NCBI GenBank assembly: GCA_947631965.1 | Contig: CANRNL010000018.1 | Location: 1 to 53,861 of the forward strand | Direction of reading: 5' to 3' | Origin: an uncultured Clostridia bacterium | GTDB lineage: Bacteria > Bacillota > Clostridia > Monoglobales > Monoglobaceae | DNA length: 53,861 bases | In this document: piece by piece, positions 24,194 through 32,646 of the stretch | Layout of the letters: each line of letters begins with the position of its first letter | How positions within the stretch are numbered: position 1 is the stretch's first letter | Translations under genes and position numbers: made by a program | Notes under the pieces: generated by a model | The model's database searches: none | Seen by the model: only the letters and a program-made list of their open reading frames with translations | What the model was told of the DNA's origin: nothing

Positions 24194-25042
24194 ATGTGGC
24201 AGAATTTTTTGTCGGCTGTTCAGGCACAGGCGGCAATGTTTCGCTTTACCGATATAATCGATATTATCATAGTTACATATGTTATTTATAAAATGCTCGT
24301 ATTTATAAGGGAAACTCGCACGGTGCATCTCTTAAAGGGCATCGTTATGTTCCTTATTGTTATGCAGGTCAGCTACGCGTGTAATTTGCATACGGTTTAT
24401 TATATACTGAGCAATGTATTTCAGCTCGGATTTATTGCGGTTTTGATAGTTTTTCAGCCCGAACTGCGGCGCGCGCTCGAACAGCTCGGAAAAACGTCTG
24501 TCGGAAAGGGCAAGTGGTTTAACTTTGACGAGCGCAGCGAGACTGCTGAGCGCGGTGCAATAATAGCCGAGGTGGTCAGAAGCTGTCAGCAGATGTCCAA
24601 CTCTAAAATCGGTGCTCTCATAGTTTTCGAGGACGAGGATAAGGTCAACGACATAATAGAAACAGGCATACCGCTTGACGCGGAAATAAGCAGCGAGCTG
24701 CTCGTCAATATATTCATACCGAAAACGCCGCTTCACGACGGCGCGGTTGTGATACGCGGCAACAAAATTGCGGCGGCGGCGTGTTTCCTGCCTCTCTCGC
24801 AGGACCCCACGCTGAGCAAGGAGCTTGGCACAAGGCACAGAGCGGGACTCGGCATTTCGGAAACGTCCGATGCGTTTGTAGTCATTGTTTCGGAGGAAAC
24901 AGGCAATATTTCGGTCGCACACAAGGGCGAGCTGAAAGTAAATCTCACTCCCGACGCGCTTACAAAGAGGCTCACCAAGGTCCTCTGCGACGACAAGAAG
25001 GAACGCAGCTTCAAGCGCGGAAGAAAGGAGCGTGCGAATTAA
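24194..25042 (+). CDS. cdaA: membrane diadenylate cyclase CdaA
   Basis: Makes cyclic di-AMP from two ATP, the messenger that controls potassium, osmolyte and wall balance in Firmicutes. The 282-aa protein has three N-terminal transmembrane helices (about 15-100) and a DAC domain with the catalytic segments HDGAVVIRG and GTRHRAGLG. I chose the ATG at 24194 because AAAGGAGAG lies upstream; an earlier in-frame ATG at 24140 lacks one. cdaR starts one base after its stop, which matches the usual cdaA-cdaR pair. glmM, normally third, is not here; it lies at 40696. Confidence 0.95.
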   Translation: MWQNFLSAVQAQAAMFRFTDIIDIIIVTYVIYKMLVFIRETRTVHLLKGIVMFLIVMQVSYACNLHTVYYILSNVFQLGFIAVLIVFQPELRRALEQLGKTSVGKGKWFNFDERSETAERGAIIAEVVRSCQQMSNSKIGALIVFEDEDKVNDIIETGIPLDAEISSELLVNIFIPKTPLHDGAVVIRGNKIAAAACFLPLSQDPTLSKELGTRHRAGLGISETSDAFVVIVSEETGNISVAHKGELKVNLTPDALTKRLTKVLCDDKKERSFKRGRKERAN

Positions 25043-25043
25043 A

Positions 25044-25997
25044 TTGAAGAAGTTTTTTCTTAACAACTGGGCTTTAAAGGTCATTTCGTTTGTGGCGGCG
25101 GTCATAGTATGGATATACATTATAATCGTTATCGACCCGTCGGTGGACTATACTCTAAAGGACGTACCTATCGAGTATAACGAGGAAGTGCTTGCCGAAC
25201 AGGGCTTGTCTATCGTCAGCGACATAAAGCCCACGGTTGAAATAAAGCTGCGCGGCAGCCGCAAGAGGCTGTATAACATTGACAGCGACAAGGTCATTGC
25301 AAAGGCGGATTTGTCGAATATAAATAAAATAGGGGATTACCGCCTTAACGTCAGGGTATCCATAATAAACGAATATGTCGACATAGTTTCGGTTAAGCCG
25401 GATGTGGTTGATGTGACGGTGGATAAAATCATCGAGAGACGCGAGAATATTCAGGTTGAGTCGGTCGGAAGTCTCGCGGAGGGCTTTGAAGCGGGCGAAG
25501 TACAGCTCAGCTCCGAGTCGGTACTTTTAAAGGGCGCGTCGTCATTGGTTAACAATATCGCCAAGGCGGTGGTATACCTCAATTACAATGATGCAAAATA
25601 TGACATTACTTCAACCGAGAAAATCGTACTGCTCGACTATTCCGGAAATGTGATAGAAAGCAGTGATATAACCAAGGACATTGATGCGGTTAACGTGGTG
25701 TGTCCCGTTTTGGAACGCAAGAATGTGGATGTTGCGCTTAATTCGGGAAATACTCTGCCGCTCGGATATAAAGTCGAAATTTCACCCAATATGCTGACGG
25801 TTTACGCCAAGTCGGATGTCATTGCGGACATTACGGATATAAGTACCGAGTATGTTGACCTGTCGAGCCTGCGCGGAGGCGAGAAGCACGTTCAGCTTGT
25901 TATACCCGACGGTGTGCAGGTGAGGGGCGGCATTACCTCGGTCACGGTTAAGGTCACGCCGGATGTACCCGAGGAAGACGAAACGGATAGCGAGTGA
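25044..25997 (+). CDS. cdaR: YbbR-domain protein CdaR, regulator of CdaA
   Basis: Membrane protein that modulates CdaA activity. The 317-aa protein has one N-terminal helix (WALKVISFVAAVIVWIYIIIV, written here as about residues 9-30) and an extracellular part of repeated YbbR beta domains (about 45-310). An acidic tail PEEDETDSE closes it. I chose TTG at 25044; AAAGGAG lies 13 bases upstream, a long but workable spacing, while an in-frame GTG at 25032 is too close to it. The start is one base after the cdaA stop. The next gene, an FAD protein, occupies the usual glmM place. Confidence 0.9.
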   Translation: MKKFFLNNWALKVISFVAAVIVWIYIIIVIDPSVDYTLKDVPIEYNEEVLAEQGLSIVSDIKPTVEIKLRGSRKRLYNIDSDKVIAKADLSNINKIGDYRLNVRVSIINEYVDIVSVKPDVVDVTVDKIIERRENIQVESVGSLAEGFEAGEVQLSSESVLLKGASSLVNNIAKAVVYLNYNDAKYDITSTEKIVLLDYSGNVIESSDITKDIDAVNVVCPVLERKNVDVALNSGNTLPLGYKVEISPNMLTVYAKSDVIADITDISTEYVDLSSLRGGEKHVQLVIPDGVQVRGGITSVTVKVTPDVPEEDETDSE

Positions 25998-26003
25998 CGG
26001 GGA

Positions 26004-27572
26004 ATGTTGATTGTCGTAAACAATATAAAAATGCCGATGGTGCATAATACTGCTGAGGTTTTTGAAGCCGCGCGGAAATCTGCGCGGCTTAATTGCGTTA
26101 GTCGGGATAAGATGTTTGTTTACAAAAAGTCGCTTGACGCACGCCGCAAGAGCGATATTCACTATGTTTATTCGGTGGTTATGGACGTTGAGGATATTCC
26201 GCTTGACGGAGCTAACGGCAATATACGGAAATTTGACATACCCGAAGATGTGGAGATAGAGCCGAAGGCGAGAATAACAGACGCTCCCGTTGTTGTGGGA
26301 AGCGGTCCCGCAGGACTGTTTACGGCGTATATTCTGTCGCGCTACGGCTGTCGTCCGATTTTGCTTGAGCGCGGCTGTGACGCAGACGAGCGCACAAGGC
26401 GCGTAGAGGAATTTCGGCGCGGCGGCAAGCTTGATGAAAACACCAATATTCAGTTCGGCGAAGGCGGCGCGGGTACCTTTTCGGACGGAAAGCTCAATTC
26501 CCGAATAGGCGACCCTCTTCAAAGATTTGTGCTTAAAACCTTTGTGAAGTTCGGTGCGCCGGAGGAAATTTTGTTTGATGCAAAACCGCATATCGGCACG
26601 GACATACTGAGAGACGTTGTAAAAAATATGCGGCGCGGAATAGAGGAGCTTGGCGGCACGGTGCGCTTCAACGCCTGCGTTACCGACATAAAAATTAAAG
26701 GCGGCGCGGTGTGCGGAGTTGAAATTAACGGCGGTGAATCGCTCGACTGCACAAGGCTCGTGCTTGCGATAGGACACAGCAGCCGCGACACATACGAGTG
26801 CCTCGCTCGGCACGGTGCGGTGCTTGAACCGAAGCCGTTTGCGATAGGAGTCCGCATTGAACATACGCAGGAATTTATAAATTACGCGCAGTACGGCTCG
26901 GCGGCTCGGCTTGGAGTTTTGCCGCCCGCGGAATATCGGCTTGCGATGAACGGAAAGGAAAGAAGCTGTTTTTCGTTTTGTATGTGTCCCGGCGGTACGG
27001 TCGTAAATTCGTCCTCCGAAAGAGGCGGTTTGGTGGTCAACGGAATGAGTAATTCGGCGCGTGACGGAATAAACGCCAACAGTGCGCTTGTGGTGTCCGT
27101 AAGACCTTCGGATTTTGAAAATCCCGCTCCGCTCGGAGGAATTGATTTCCAGAGAAAATATGAGCGCCTTGCGTATAAGCTTGCGGACGGCGGCGCGCCC
27201 ATACAGCTTGCGCGGGATTTTTTAAACGATACGAAAACAACGCGTCTCGGAGGCGTTATGCCGACCTTTACGGGAAATACCCGAATGTGTTCGCTCAGAC
27301 AGTGTCTGCCCGAATTCGTTTCCGAAACGCTGTGCGACGGTCTGCGATTTTTTGACAGGAAAATGCACGGCTTCGCAACCGGCGACGCCGTTATGACGGG
27401 CGTTGAAACAAGAACCTCCGCTCCGCTCCGAATATTGCGCGGCGGAGACGGACAGTCGCTCGCAATACGCGGAATGTACCCGTCGGGCGAGGGCGCGGGC
27501 TACGCGGGCGGTATTATGTCGGCGGCTGTGGACGGAATTAAAACCGCAAAACACATATTGGAAGATGAATGA
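26004..27572 (+). CDS. FAD-dependent dehydrogenase, COG2509-like
   Basis: A 522-aa flavoprotein. An N-terminal domain (about 1-90) of roughly ferredoxin-like size precedes a Rossmann FAD site PVVVGSGPAGLFTAYILSRYG (about 95-115) with the closing acidic residue in ILLERG. The next conserved block is NIQFGEGGAGTFSDGKLNSR, and the C-terminal part has GMYPSGEGAGYAGGI. These fit the COG2509 group of uncharacterised FAD-dependent dehydrogenases, whose substrate is not known to me. ATG has only a weak GGGGA upstream, six bases after the cdaR stop, so translation may be coupled. Gene order gives no clear functional link. Confidence 0.85.
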   Translation: MLIVVNNIKMPMVHNTAEVFEAARKSARLNCVSRDKMFVYKKSLDARRKSDIHYVYSVVMDVEDIPLDGANGNIRKFDIPEDVEIEPKARITDAPVVVGSGPAGLFTAYILSRYGCRPILLERGCDADERTRRVEEFRRGGKLDENTNIQFGEGGAGTFSDGKLNSRIGDPLQRFVLKTFVKFGAPEEILFDAKPHIGTDILRDVVKNMRRGIEELGGTVRFNACVTDIKIKGGAVCGVEINGGESLDCTRLVLAIGHSSRDTYECLARHGAVLEPKPFAIGVRIEHTQEFINYAQYGSAARLGVLPPAEYRLAMNGKERSCFSFCMCPGGTVVNSSSERGGLVVNGMSNSARDGINANSALVVSVRPSDFENPAPLGGIDFQRKYERLAYKLADGGAPIQLARDFLNDTKTTRLGGVMPTFTGNTRMCSLRQCLPEFVSETLCDGLRFFDRKMHGFATGDAVMTGVETRTSAPLRILRGGDGQSLAIRGMYPSGEGAGYAGGIMSAAVDGIKTAKHILEDE

Positions 27573-27583
27573 TGCTTTTCGAG

Positions 27584-27615
27584 GTAAAAAAAGAGTCGGA
27601 ATTTAATCCCGACCC
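27584..27615 (-). terminator. terminator of the DUF2442 gene
   Basis: On the minus strand GGGTCGG and CCGACTC pair (one G-T wobble) around a nine-base loop and are followed by seven T. It lies just downstream of the DUF2442 stop and just past the end of the convergent FAD gene. Confidence 0.75.
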
Positions 27616-27650
27616 AAATTTTTATTATGTTGTTTCGTTTATTATTGGGT

Positions 27651-27902
27651 CTAACGGTTTTCGCCGCCTTCCCAAAGTTCAACTTCCGAAATATCAATGT
27701 CCGAATCCCATCCGATTGCACAGCCTCCGCACTCCACCTGTACCGTCTTAAAAAATGCTTCGTCTTTTAATTTGTTGTAGTGAGGAAACTGTGTGAGTAA
27801 TTGTTTGGTGTCATAGTTTTTAATTACACCATTTTCAAACAGAACCCGAACAACCATATTGTCCAGCGGGGTTACTTCTTTTACTCTTATAGATAAACCC
27901 AT
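27651..27902 (-). CDS. DUF2442-like small protein
   Basis: An 83-aa protein with the pattern of the DUF2442 family: an N-terminal strand, NMVVRVLFENGVIKNYDTKQLLTQ, then FKTVQVECGGCAIGWDSDIDIS and ELW. Members are often found with toxin-antitoxin-like or mobile genes; their function is not established. I chose the ATG at 27902 because AAGGAGTG lies upstream; an in-frame start further out adds ten residues without a site. It lies between convergent housekeeping genes and the metal ATPase, transcribed with the latter's strand and with its own terminator. Confidence 0.75.
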   Translation of the reverse strand: MGLSIRVKEVTPLDNMVVRVLFENGVIKNYDTKQLLTQFPHYNKLKDEAFFKTVQVECGGCAIGWDSDIDISEVELWEGGENR

Positions 27903-27942
27903 ATTGACACTCCTTATTTTATTGCCTGTCAATCCGCGTATT

Positions 27943-30027
27943 TTACTTGCTTTTTAATACTCTCAGGCTGTTAAGCACGGCGAGGAGCGCAACGCCGACA
28001 TCGGCGAAAACAGCCTCCCACATATTTGCGGCGCCGAGCGCGCCGAGAAGCAGTACAAGCAGCTTGACACCGAGCGCAAAGGTAATGTTCTGTATCACAA
28101 TTTTATGCGTCGCACGGGCAATTTTGACCGCGTCGACGAGTTTTGACGGGCTGTCGTTCATAAGCACTATGTCCGCCGCCTCGACCGCCGCGTCCGAGCC
28201 GAGCCCGCCCATAGCCGCTCCGATGTCGGCACGGGCGAGAGACGGCGCGTCGTTTATGCCGTCGCCTACAAACACGGTTGTTCCCGACGCAATGATATTT
28301 TCCAGCTTATCGAGTTTGTCCTGCGGCAAAAGTCCGCCGTAAAATTCGTCTATTCCCAAAGCCACTGCCGTGTCTTTTGCTATGTTGGGATTGTCGCCGG
28401 TCAGCATACTTATATTCTTTATTCCGAGTCTCCGCAGTCCGTCTATCGCGGAGCGAGCGTCGCTCTTTAAAACGTCCGACAAAACCAGCTCTCCGATATA
28501 CGCGCCGTCCGCCGCCGCATATATTACGGTACCCGCCGCGCGGCTTTCCGAAAATTCAACGCCGTTCTCGGTCAATAGCGCCGCGTTTCCAATTAAAATT
28601 TGTTTACCGCTGTATTTTGCCGAAATGCCCTTACCCGCGATTTCGCGGAAGTCCTCCACAAGCTCGCGCCTGACATTTCCGTTAAATTTTTTGATTATCG
28701 CTTTTGAGACGGGATGGGTGGAAAAGCTCTCGCACGCTGCGCACATTTCCAAAAGCTCCGCCTCCGAAACGCCGCCGCTCGGCTTGACTTCGGTCACCTC
28801 AAACACGCCCCGCGTCAGAGTGCCTGTTTTGTCAAACACCACGTTTTGAGCTTTGTTGAGCGCTTCGAGATAGTTGCCGCCCTTTATCAGAACACCCGAT
28901 TTTGAGGCGCGTCCTATACCGCCGAAGAATGCCAGCGGCACCGACAGCACCAGAGCGCACGGACACGAAACAACCAAAAATACGAGCGCGCGGCTTATCC
29001 AATCGGTCAGATGTCCGCTGAAAATCGGCGGAACGAACGCCAGCAAGAGCGCACACGCGATAACGGCGGGAGTGTAGATTTTTGAAAACTTGGTTATAAA
29101 CTGCTCCGACTTTGCCTTTTTGCTTTCCGCGTTTTCTATCAGTTCCAAAACCTTTGCCGCTGTACTCTCGCTAAACGGCTTTGAAACCTCGACATACAAA
29201 ACACCTTCCGAATTTATACAGCCCGACAGCACCTCGTCGCCCGTCTCCGCGCGGCGGAGAAGCGACTCGCCCGTAAGCGCGGATGTGTCTATCCTCGAAC
29301 TGCCTTTTACGACTATGCCGTCAAGCGGTATTTTTTGCCCCGCCTTGACCTCGACAATATCGCCGACCTTTACTTCTTCGGACGGTATTTCGGCAAAATC
29401 ACCGTCAGCGGTCTTTACAAAAGCGGTTTCGGCTTTTATATCCACCAATTCGGCAATCGAGCGGCGCGAACGCCTGACCGCCATATCCTGAAAAAACTCG
29501 CCCACTCTGTAAAACAGCATTACCGCGACCGCTTCGCTGTGTTCTCCTATTAAAAACGCGCCGAGGCTCGCGACGGTCATCAAAAAATTCTCATCAAAAA
29601 GCTCGCCCTGCATTAATGAACGCACCATATTCACCAGCACGGGCGCGCCGACCGCGGCATATGCCAAAATGAACAGCGTTAGCTTCAAATACGGGATGTC
29701 GGGAGTTATCAGCGCGGCGGCAAACAAGATAACGCCCGCGGCAAACAACACTTTTCCCGCCAAACCGCCTTCTCCGTCGCTCTCGTCGGCTTTTTCGTCC
29801 TTTTTGCTTTTTTGAAGCGTAACCTCTGCCGACGGCTCGCGGTTTTTAACTATCTTTTTTATATCCTTGAAAACATCTTCGGGATTTTCATCTGTTTCAT
29901 ACACGAGATTGCCCGACGCAAAATTCAAAGCCGCGTATTTGACCGATTCGAGAGCCTTTATGTCCGCTTCGATTTTTCCCGCGCAGTGAGCGCAGGTCAG
30001 ATTTTTAAAATATACCTTGTTTTTCAT
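27943..30027 (-). CDS. cadA: heavy-metal P1B-type ATPase (Cd/Zn/Pb exporter)
   Basis: Pumps soft divalent metals out of the cell using ATP. The 694-aa protein has an N-terminal HMA domain with CAHC (Cys12, Cys15), then an acidic linker and membrane helices. The CPC metal site is SCPCALVLSVPLAFF, the phosphorylation site DKTGTLT, the P1B histidine motif STHPVSKA, and MLTGDNPN and GDGINDAPSLA complete the ATP domain. These match the Zn/Cd/Pb subclass, not copper exporters. It lies 13 bases downstream of a CadC-type repressor and shares its operator-promoter. The cadA name is by family; cation preference is not tested. Confidence 0.93.
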   Translation of the reverse strand: MKNKVYFKNLTCAHCAGKIEADIKALESVKYAALNFASGNLVYETDENPEDVFKDIKKIVKNREPSAEVTLQKSKKDEKADESDGEGGLAGKVLFAAGVILFAAALITPDIPYLKLTLFILAYAAVGAPVLVNMVRSLMQGELFDENFLMTVASLGAFLIGEHSEAVAVMLFYRVGEFFQDMAVRRSRRSIAELVDIKAETAFVKTADGDFAEIPSEEVKVGDIVEVKAGQKIPLDGIVVKGSSRIDTSALTGESLLRRAETGDEVLSGCINSEGVLYVEVSKPFSESTAAKVLELIENAESKKAKSEQFITKFSKIYTPAVIACALLLAFVPPIFSGHLTDWISRALVFLVVSCPCALVLSVPLAFFGGIGRASKSGVLIKGGNYLEALNKAQNVVFDKTGTLTRGVFEVTEVKPSGGVSEAELLEMCAACESFSTHPVSKAIIKKFNGNVRRELVEDFREIAGKGISAKYSGKQILIGNAALLTENGVEFSESRAAGTVIYAAADGAYIGELVLSDVLKSDARSAIDGLRRLGIKNISMLTGDNPNIAKDTAVALGIDEFYGGLLPQDKLDKLENIIASGTTVFVGDGINDAPSLARADIGAAMGGLGSDAAVEAADIVLMNDSPSKLVDAVKIARATHKIVIQNITFALGVKLLVLLLGALGAANMWEAVFADVGVALLAVLNSLRVLKSK

Positions 30028-30040
30028 AGCCGTTCCTCCG

Positions 30041-30400
30041 TTATTCGCTCACATGGGATATTCCCTGATATAAGATTGCCTTTATATGGTCGTCATCGAG
30101 CGAATAGTAGACAGACTTGCCTTCCTTGCGGAACTTTACGAGACGCGCCTGCTTTAAAACCTTGAGCTGATGCGAAATTGCCGACTGCGTCATATTGAGC
30201 AGGTCGGCTATGTCGCATACGCACATCTCGGACGAAAACAGCGCGTATAGTATCCTTATCCGCGTCGTGTCACCGAACACCTTGAAAAGCTCCGCCATAT
30301 CATAGAGCGTTTCCTCGGCGGGCATTTCCTCCATTGCTTTCGCTATAAGATTTTTATGGATTTCACAGCTTTCACATACGTCAATAGAATTCATCTGCAT
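30041..30400 (-). CDS. cadC: ArsR/SmtB-family metal-sensing repressor, CadC-like
   Basis: A 119-aa winged-helix repressor that releases DNA when it binds metal. N-terminal CESC (Cys9, Cys12) and EMCVCD in the helix before the recognition helix are the Cys ligands of the alpha3N Cd/Pb/Zn site of CadC. The C-terminal helix DDDHIKAILYQGISHVSE keeps the Asp/His/His/Glu pattern of the second (alpha5) zinc site. The recognition helix lies in NMTQSAISHQLKVL. Start ATG has AAAGGAG upstream. It is the first gene of the operon with the ATPase, and an inverted repeat near the transcript start is the probable operator. Confidence 0.93.
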   Translation of the reverse strand: MQMNSIDVCESCEIHKNLIAKAMEEMPAEETLYDMAELFKVFGDTTRIRILYALFSSEMCVCDIADLLNMTQSAISHQLKVLKQARLVKFRKEGKSVYYSLDDDHIKAILYQGISHVSE

Positions 30401-30419
30401 ATTATCGGCTCCTTTGAAA

Positions 30420-30439
30420 ATATGAATAATCGTTCATAT
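30420..30439. promoter_or_regulatory. CadC-type operator
   Basis: ATATGAA and TTCATAT are perfect reverse complements separated by six bases. The site lies across and just after the predicted transcript start of the repressor gene, the usual place and type for ArsR/SmtB operators. Repression by the adjacent CadC-like protein is inferred. Confidence 0.75.
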
Positions 30440-30443
30440 GTTC

Positions 30444-30472
30444 ATTATACGACAATAATGTTAAGCTGTCAA
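30444..30472 (-). promoter_or_regulatory. promoter of the metal-resistance operon
   Basis: On the minus strand TTGACA (30472-30467) and TATAAT (30449-30444) stand 17 bases apart. Both are consensus, which fits a strong promoter kept off by a repressor. Confidence 0.9.
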
Positions 30473-30555
30473 TACTTTTTTTCAAAAAATATTGCACAAC
30501 CGAAATTATTATGATAAAGTAGAAAACATAAAATCGGTGTATCGGAGGTGAGTCA

Positions 30556-31134
30556 ATGGACGAGGAAAAATTGCTGTCGAAGGCGGCGCGCGGCGACACG
30601 GCTGCGTTTGAAGCGCTTATAGAACCGCATATGACCGCAGTTTACAATATCGCTTACCGAATATGCCGAAATGCAGACGACGCGGCGGACGCGGCGCAGG
30701 ACGCGTTTTTAAAAGCGTTTGGAAATATATCTAAGTTTAAGGGCGGCGCAAAATTCTCGACCTGGCTCTACCGAATAGCGACAAATTCCGCTCTTGACAC
30801 GGTGAAACGGCGCGGCAGGCACGGCGCATACTCGCTCGACGCTGAAATTTCGGGTGAGGACGGAGATATTTTGAGAGAAATTCCGAGCGATACGCCGTTG
30901 CCGCAAGAGGAAGCGGAGCGCTCCGAAGTGCGGCGGGAGATTAACGCCGCGCTCGGTAAGCTTTCCGCCGACGACCGCAGCATAATAGCTTTAAGGGATA
31001 TAAACGGAATGTCGTATCGGGAAATCTCGGAGATACTCGGTTGCTCGGAGGGCACCGTGAAATCGCGGCTGAGTCGGGCAAGGCAAAGGCTTCGAGAAAT
31101 TTTATCAAAAAACAGGGAACTTTTTTGCGACTGA
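30556..31134 (+). CDS. ECF-type RNA polymerase sigma factor (SigW-like)
   Basis: A 192-aa alternative sigma factor with region 2 (about 10-85, DAADAAQDAFLKAFGNISKF and STWLYRIATNSALD) and region 4 (about 130-185, INGMSYREISEILGCSEGTVKSRLSRARQRLR). The length and lack of regions 1 and 3 fit the extracytoplasmic-function group. ATG follows TCGGAGGTGA. The anti-sigma gene starts 48 bases downstream. Such pairs usually respond to envelope stress; a target promoter cannot be named from this window. Confidence 0.92.
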   Translation: MDEEKLLSKAARGDTAAFEALIEPHMTAVYNIAYRICRNADDAADAAQDAFLKAFGNISKFKGGAKFSTWLYRIATNSALDTVKRRGRHGAYSLDAEISGEDGDILREIPSDTPLPQEEAERSEVRREINAALGKLSADDRSIIALRDINGMSYREISEILGCSEGTVKSRLSRARQRLREILSKNRELFCD

Positions 31135-31181
31135 AACAGTCTAAAACATAAAGAAATTAAAACGAAAGGGGGCAGTATGCG

Positions 31182-32309
31182 ATGAAGAAAGATTTTTCGT
31201 GCGGTGAGTGCCGCGAAAAGCTGTCGGATTATCAGCTTGGATTTACAAACGAACGGGAAAACGCGATAATTGAAAAGCATCTTAAAGACTGCCCCGAATG
31301 TCGAGCCGAGCTTGAGGAACTGGAGGCTGTCGAAAATATGCTTCACGAGCTTGAGCCGGTTCCTCTGCCCGCGGATTTTAAGAGCAATCTGCACCGCAGT
31401 CTCGCTGCGGAGAGTGAAAAGCTCCAAAGTCGCGGCAAAAGCGGCGGATTTTCGGCTCTGCTCGGACGTATTTTTGCAAAAAACCGCGTGTTTGTGCCTG
31501 TTTTGACCGCGCTTGTGCTTGTGGCTGTATTTTCCACGGGCATATATGAGCTTATGTTAAATCAAAACGCCGAGGTTGAGCGTTATAACCAAACCACTCG
31601 TCAAACTTCGACTCCCGACGGAAACAACGCCGAAATTCACGCTCCCGCAGACAGCGCGTCTCCTTCGGACGCGCCGATTGATGCGGATGCCGAGCCTACG
31701 TCGGGCAAGGGCAGTACGTCGGCAGACAAATCCAATGCGAGCGTCACGCAAGCACCGTCGGCGGCGGAAAAGGCTGACGAAACCGCGCCCGAAACATATT
31801 CCGAGCCGGTTCCGACTTCAAATTCCGAGCAGACGGGCGAGGATACGAACGGTGCTTCGGTTCGGGAAAACGAGAATGGTGGCGAGAGCGACGACAGCGA
31901 TAGCGGCAACGAAAGTAAAGAAAGTGCGATGAGTGAAGAAAGCGCTGAAAGTGATGAAGCTGACGAATACGGCACGGAGACGTATGGAAATATACCCTCG
32001 GCGGCGTCGGTAATTGCGCAAGGCGACGAGAATGCGGTATATGCGGGCGGCGGTTCGGGCGGTGCGTCTGCGCCGCGTATGGCTGTCGGCAATATATGCG
32101 AGGTGCGTATCAAGGTCAGAAATCCCTACGCTCTGCTTGAAAATCTCGGACTTTCGGAGCGCGCCGAGGAGAACGACGGCGTATATTCGCTTTATTTGAA
32201 CGAGGAAGAATACCGAAGCCTTATCTCAAGCCTCCCCAAAAGCGCGGAGGTGAGCGGTGAGGCATCGGAGGACACTGTTTTGTACCATATTACAGTTGAG
32301 GAAAAATAA
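31182..32309 (+). CDS. membrane anti-sigma factor with zinc-finger domain
   Basis: Likely holds the preceding sigma factor at the membrane. The 375-aa protein has an N-terminal zf-HC2-type anti-sigma domain (about 7-50, with His in EKHLKDCPECRAEL and the CxxC), then one transmembrane helix near 107-127. A long Ser/Glu/Asp/Thr-rich extracellular linker follows (about 130-270). A small C-terminal domain (about 290-375) contains VGNICEVRIKVRNPYALLENLGL. That domain recalls a DUF4349-like or sensor fold, but I cannot name it. ATG follows AAAGGGGGC. The sigma/anti-sigma order is the typical one. Confidence 0.85.
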   Translation: MKKDFSCGECREKLSDYQLGFTNERENAIIEKHLKDCPECRAELEELEAVENMLHELEPVPLPADFKSNLHRSLAAESEKLQSRGKSGGFSALLGRIFAKNRVFVPVLTALVLVAVFSTGIYELMLNQNAEVERYNQTTRQTSTPDGNNAEIHAPADSASPSDAPIDADAEPTSGKGSTSADKSNASVTQAPSAAEKADETAPETYSEPVPTSNSEQTGEDTNGASVRENENGGESDDSDSGNESKESAMSEESAESDEADEYGTETYGNIPSAASVIAQGDENAVYAGGGSGGASAPRMAVGNICEVRIKVRNPYALLENLGLSERAEENDGVYSLYLNEEEYRSLISSLPKSAEVSGEASEDTVLYHITVEEK

Positions 32310-32316
32310 CTAAACC

Positions 32317-32365
32317 GAGATGTCCCCGCCGCCTTTATAGGCGGCGGGGACATCTCACGTTTTTC
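32317..32365 (+). terminator. strong terminator after the anti-sigma gene
   Basis: A perfect 17-bp GC-rich stem (GAGATGTCCCCGCCGCC and its complement) with a TTTATA loop. TTTTT follows after ACG. Confidence 0.9.
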
Positions 32366-32391
32366 GGTGGGAGTACGATCTCCCACCGAAA
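32362..32391. other. second perfect hairpin in the same gap
   Basis: TTTCGGTGGGAG and CTCCCACCGAAA form a 12-bp stem around TACGAT. It begins within the T-run of the previous terminator. No T-run follows, so it is not itself a standard terminator. The 337-base gap 32310-32646 also holds the terminator, a palindrome and a promoter. Confidence 0.7.
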
Positions 32392-32453
32392 CGTTGAATA
32401 ACAGCGCTTTGCGCCTTATTGAATCTATATATTATCCCATATAATTATATCAA

Positions 32454-32483
32454 GATGATATGAGGAATATTCCTCATATCATC
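32454..32483. repeat. 30-bp perfect palindrome
   Basis: GATGATATGAGGAAT is followed with no spacer by its exact reverse complement. It lies about 30 bases upstream of the -35 of the LRR-protein promoter. It could be an operator, a site for a dimeric protein, or one end of a small mobile repeat. Nothing in the neighbouring genes decides between them. Confidence 0.7.
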
Positions 32484-32512
32484 GGAGCGCAAAAAAGATT
32501 TTGTCCTTGCTA

Positions 32513-32541
32513 TAGACAATATCAAATTTTTGTGTTACACT
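32513..32541 (+). promoter_or_regulatory. promoter of the LRR-protein gene
   Basis: TAGACA (32513-32518) and TACACT (32536-32541) with a 17-base spacer. The leader of about 98 bases shows no clear structure. Confidence 0.5.
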
Positions 32542-32646
32542 AAGGCGGTCACATAAGTTTAAAATTCTTCTGCCCGCTTGTATAAGGCGAGGCGATTGTT
32601 TTTCGTTGCCGACATTTTTTAATTTTGCTTTTAGGAGGAATGTGTT

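Noticed and set aside
27569-27751. Small plus-strand frame after the FAD dehydrogenase.
   Set aside because: It runs across the convergent terminator and antisense to the DUF2442 gene and has no ribosome binding site.
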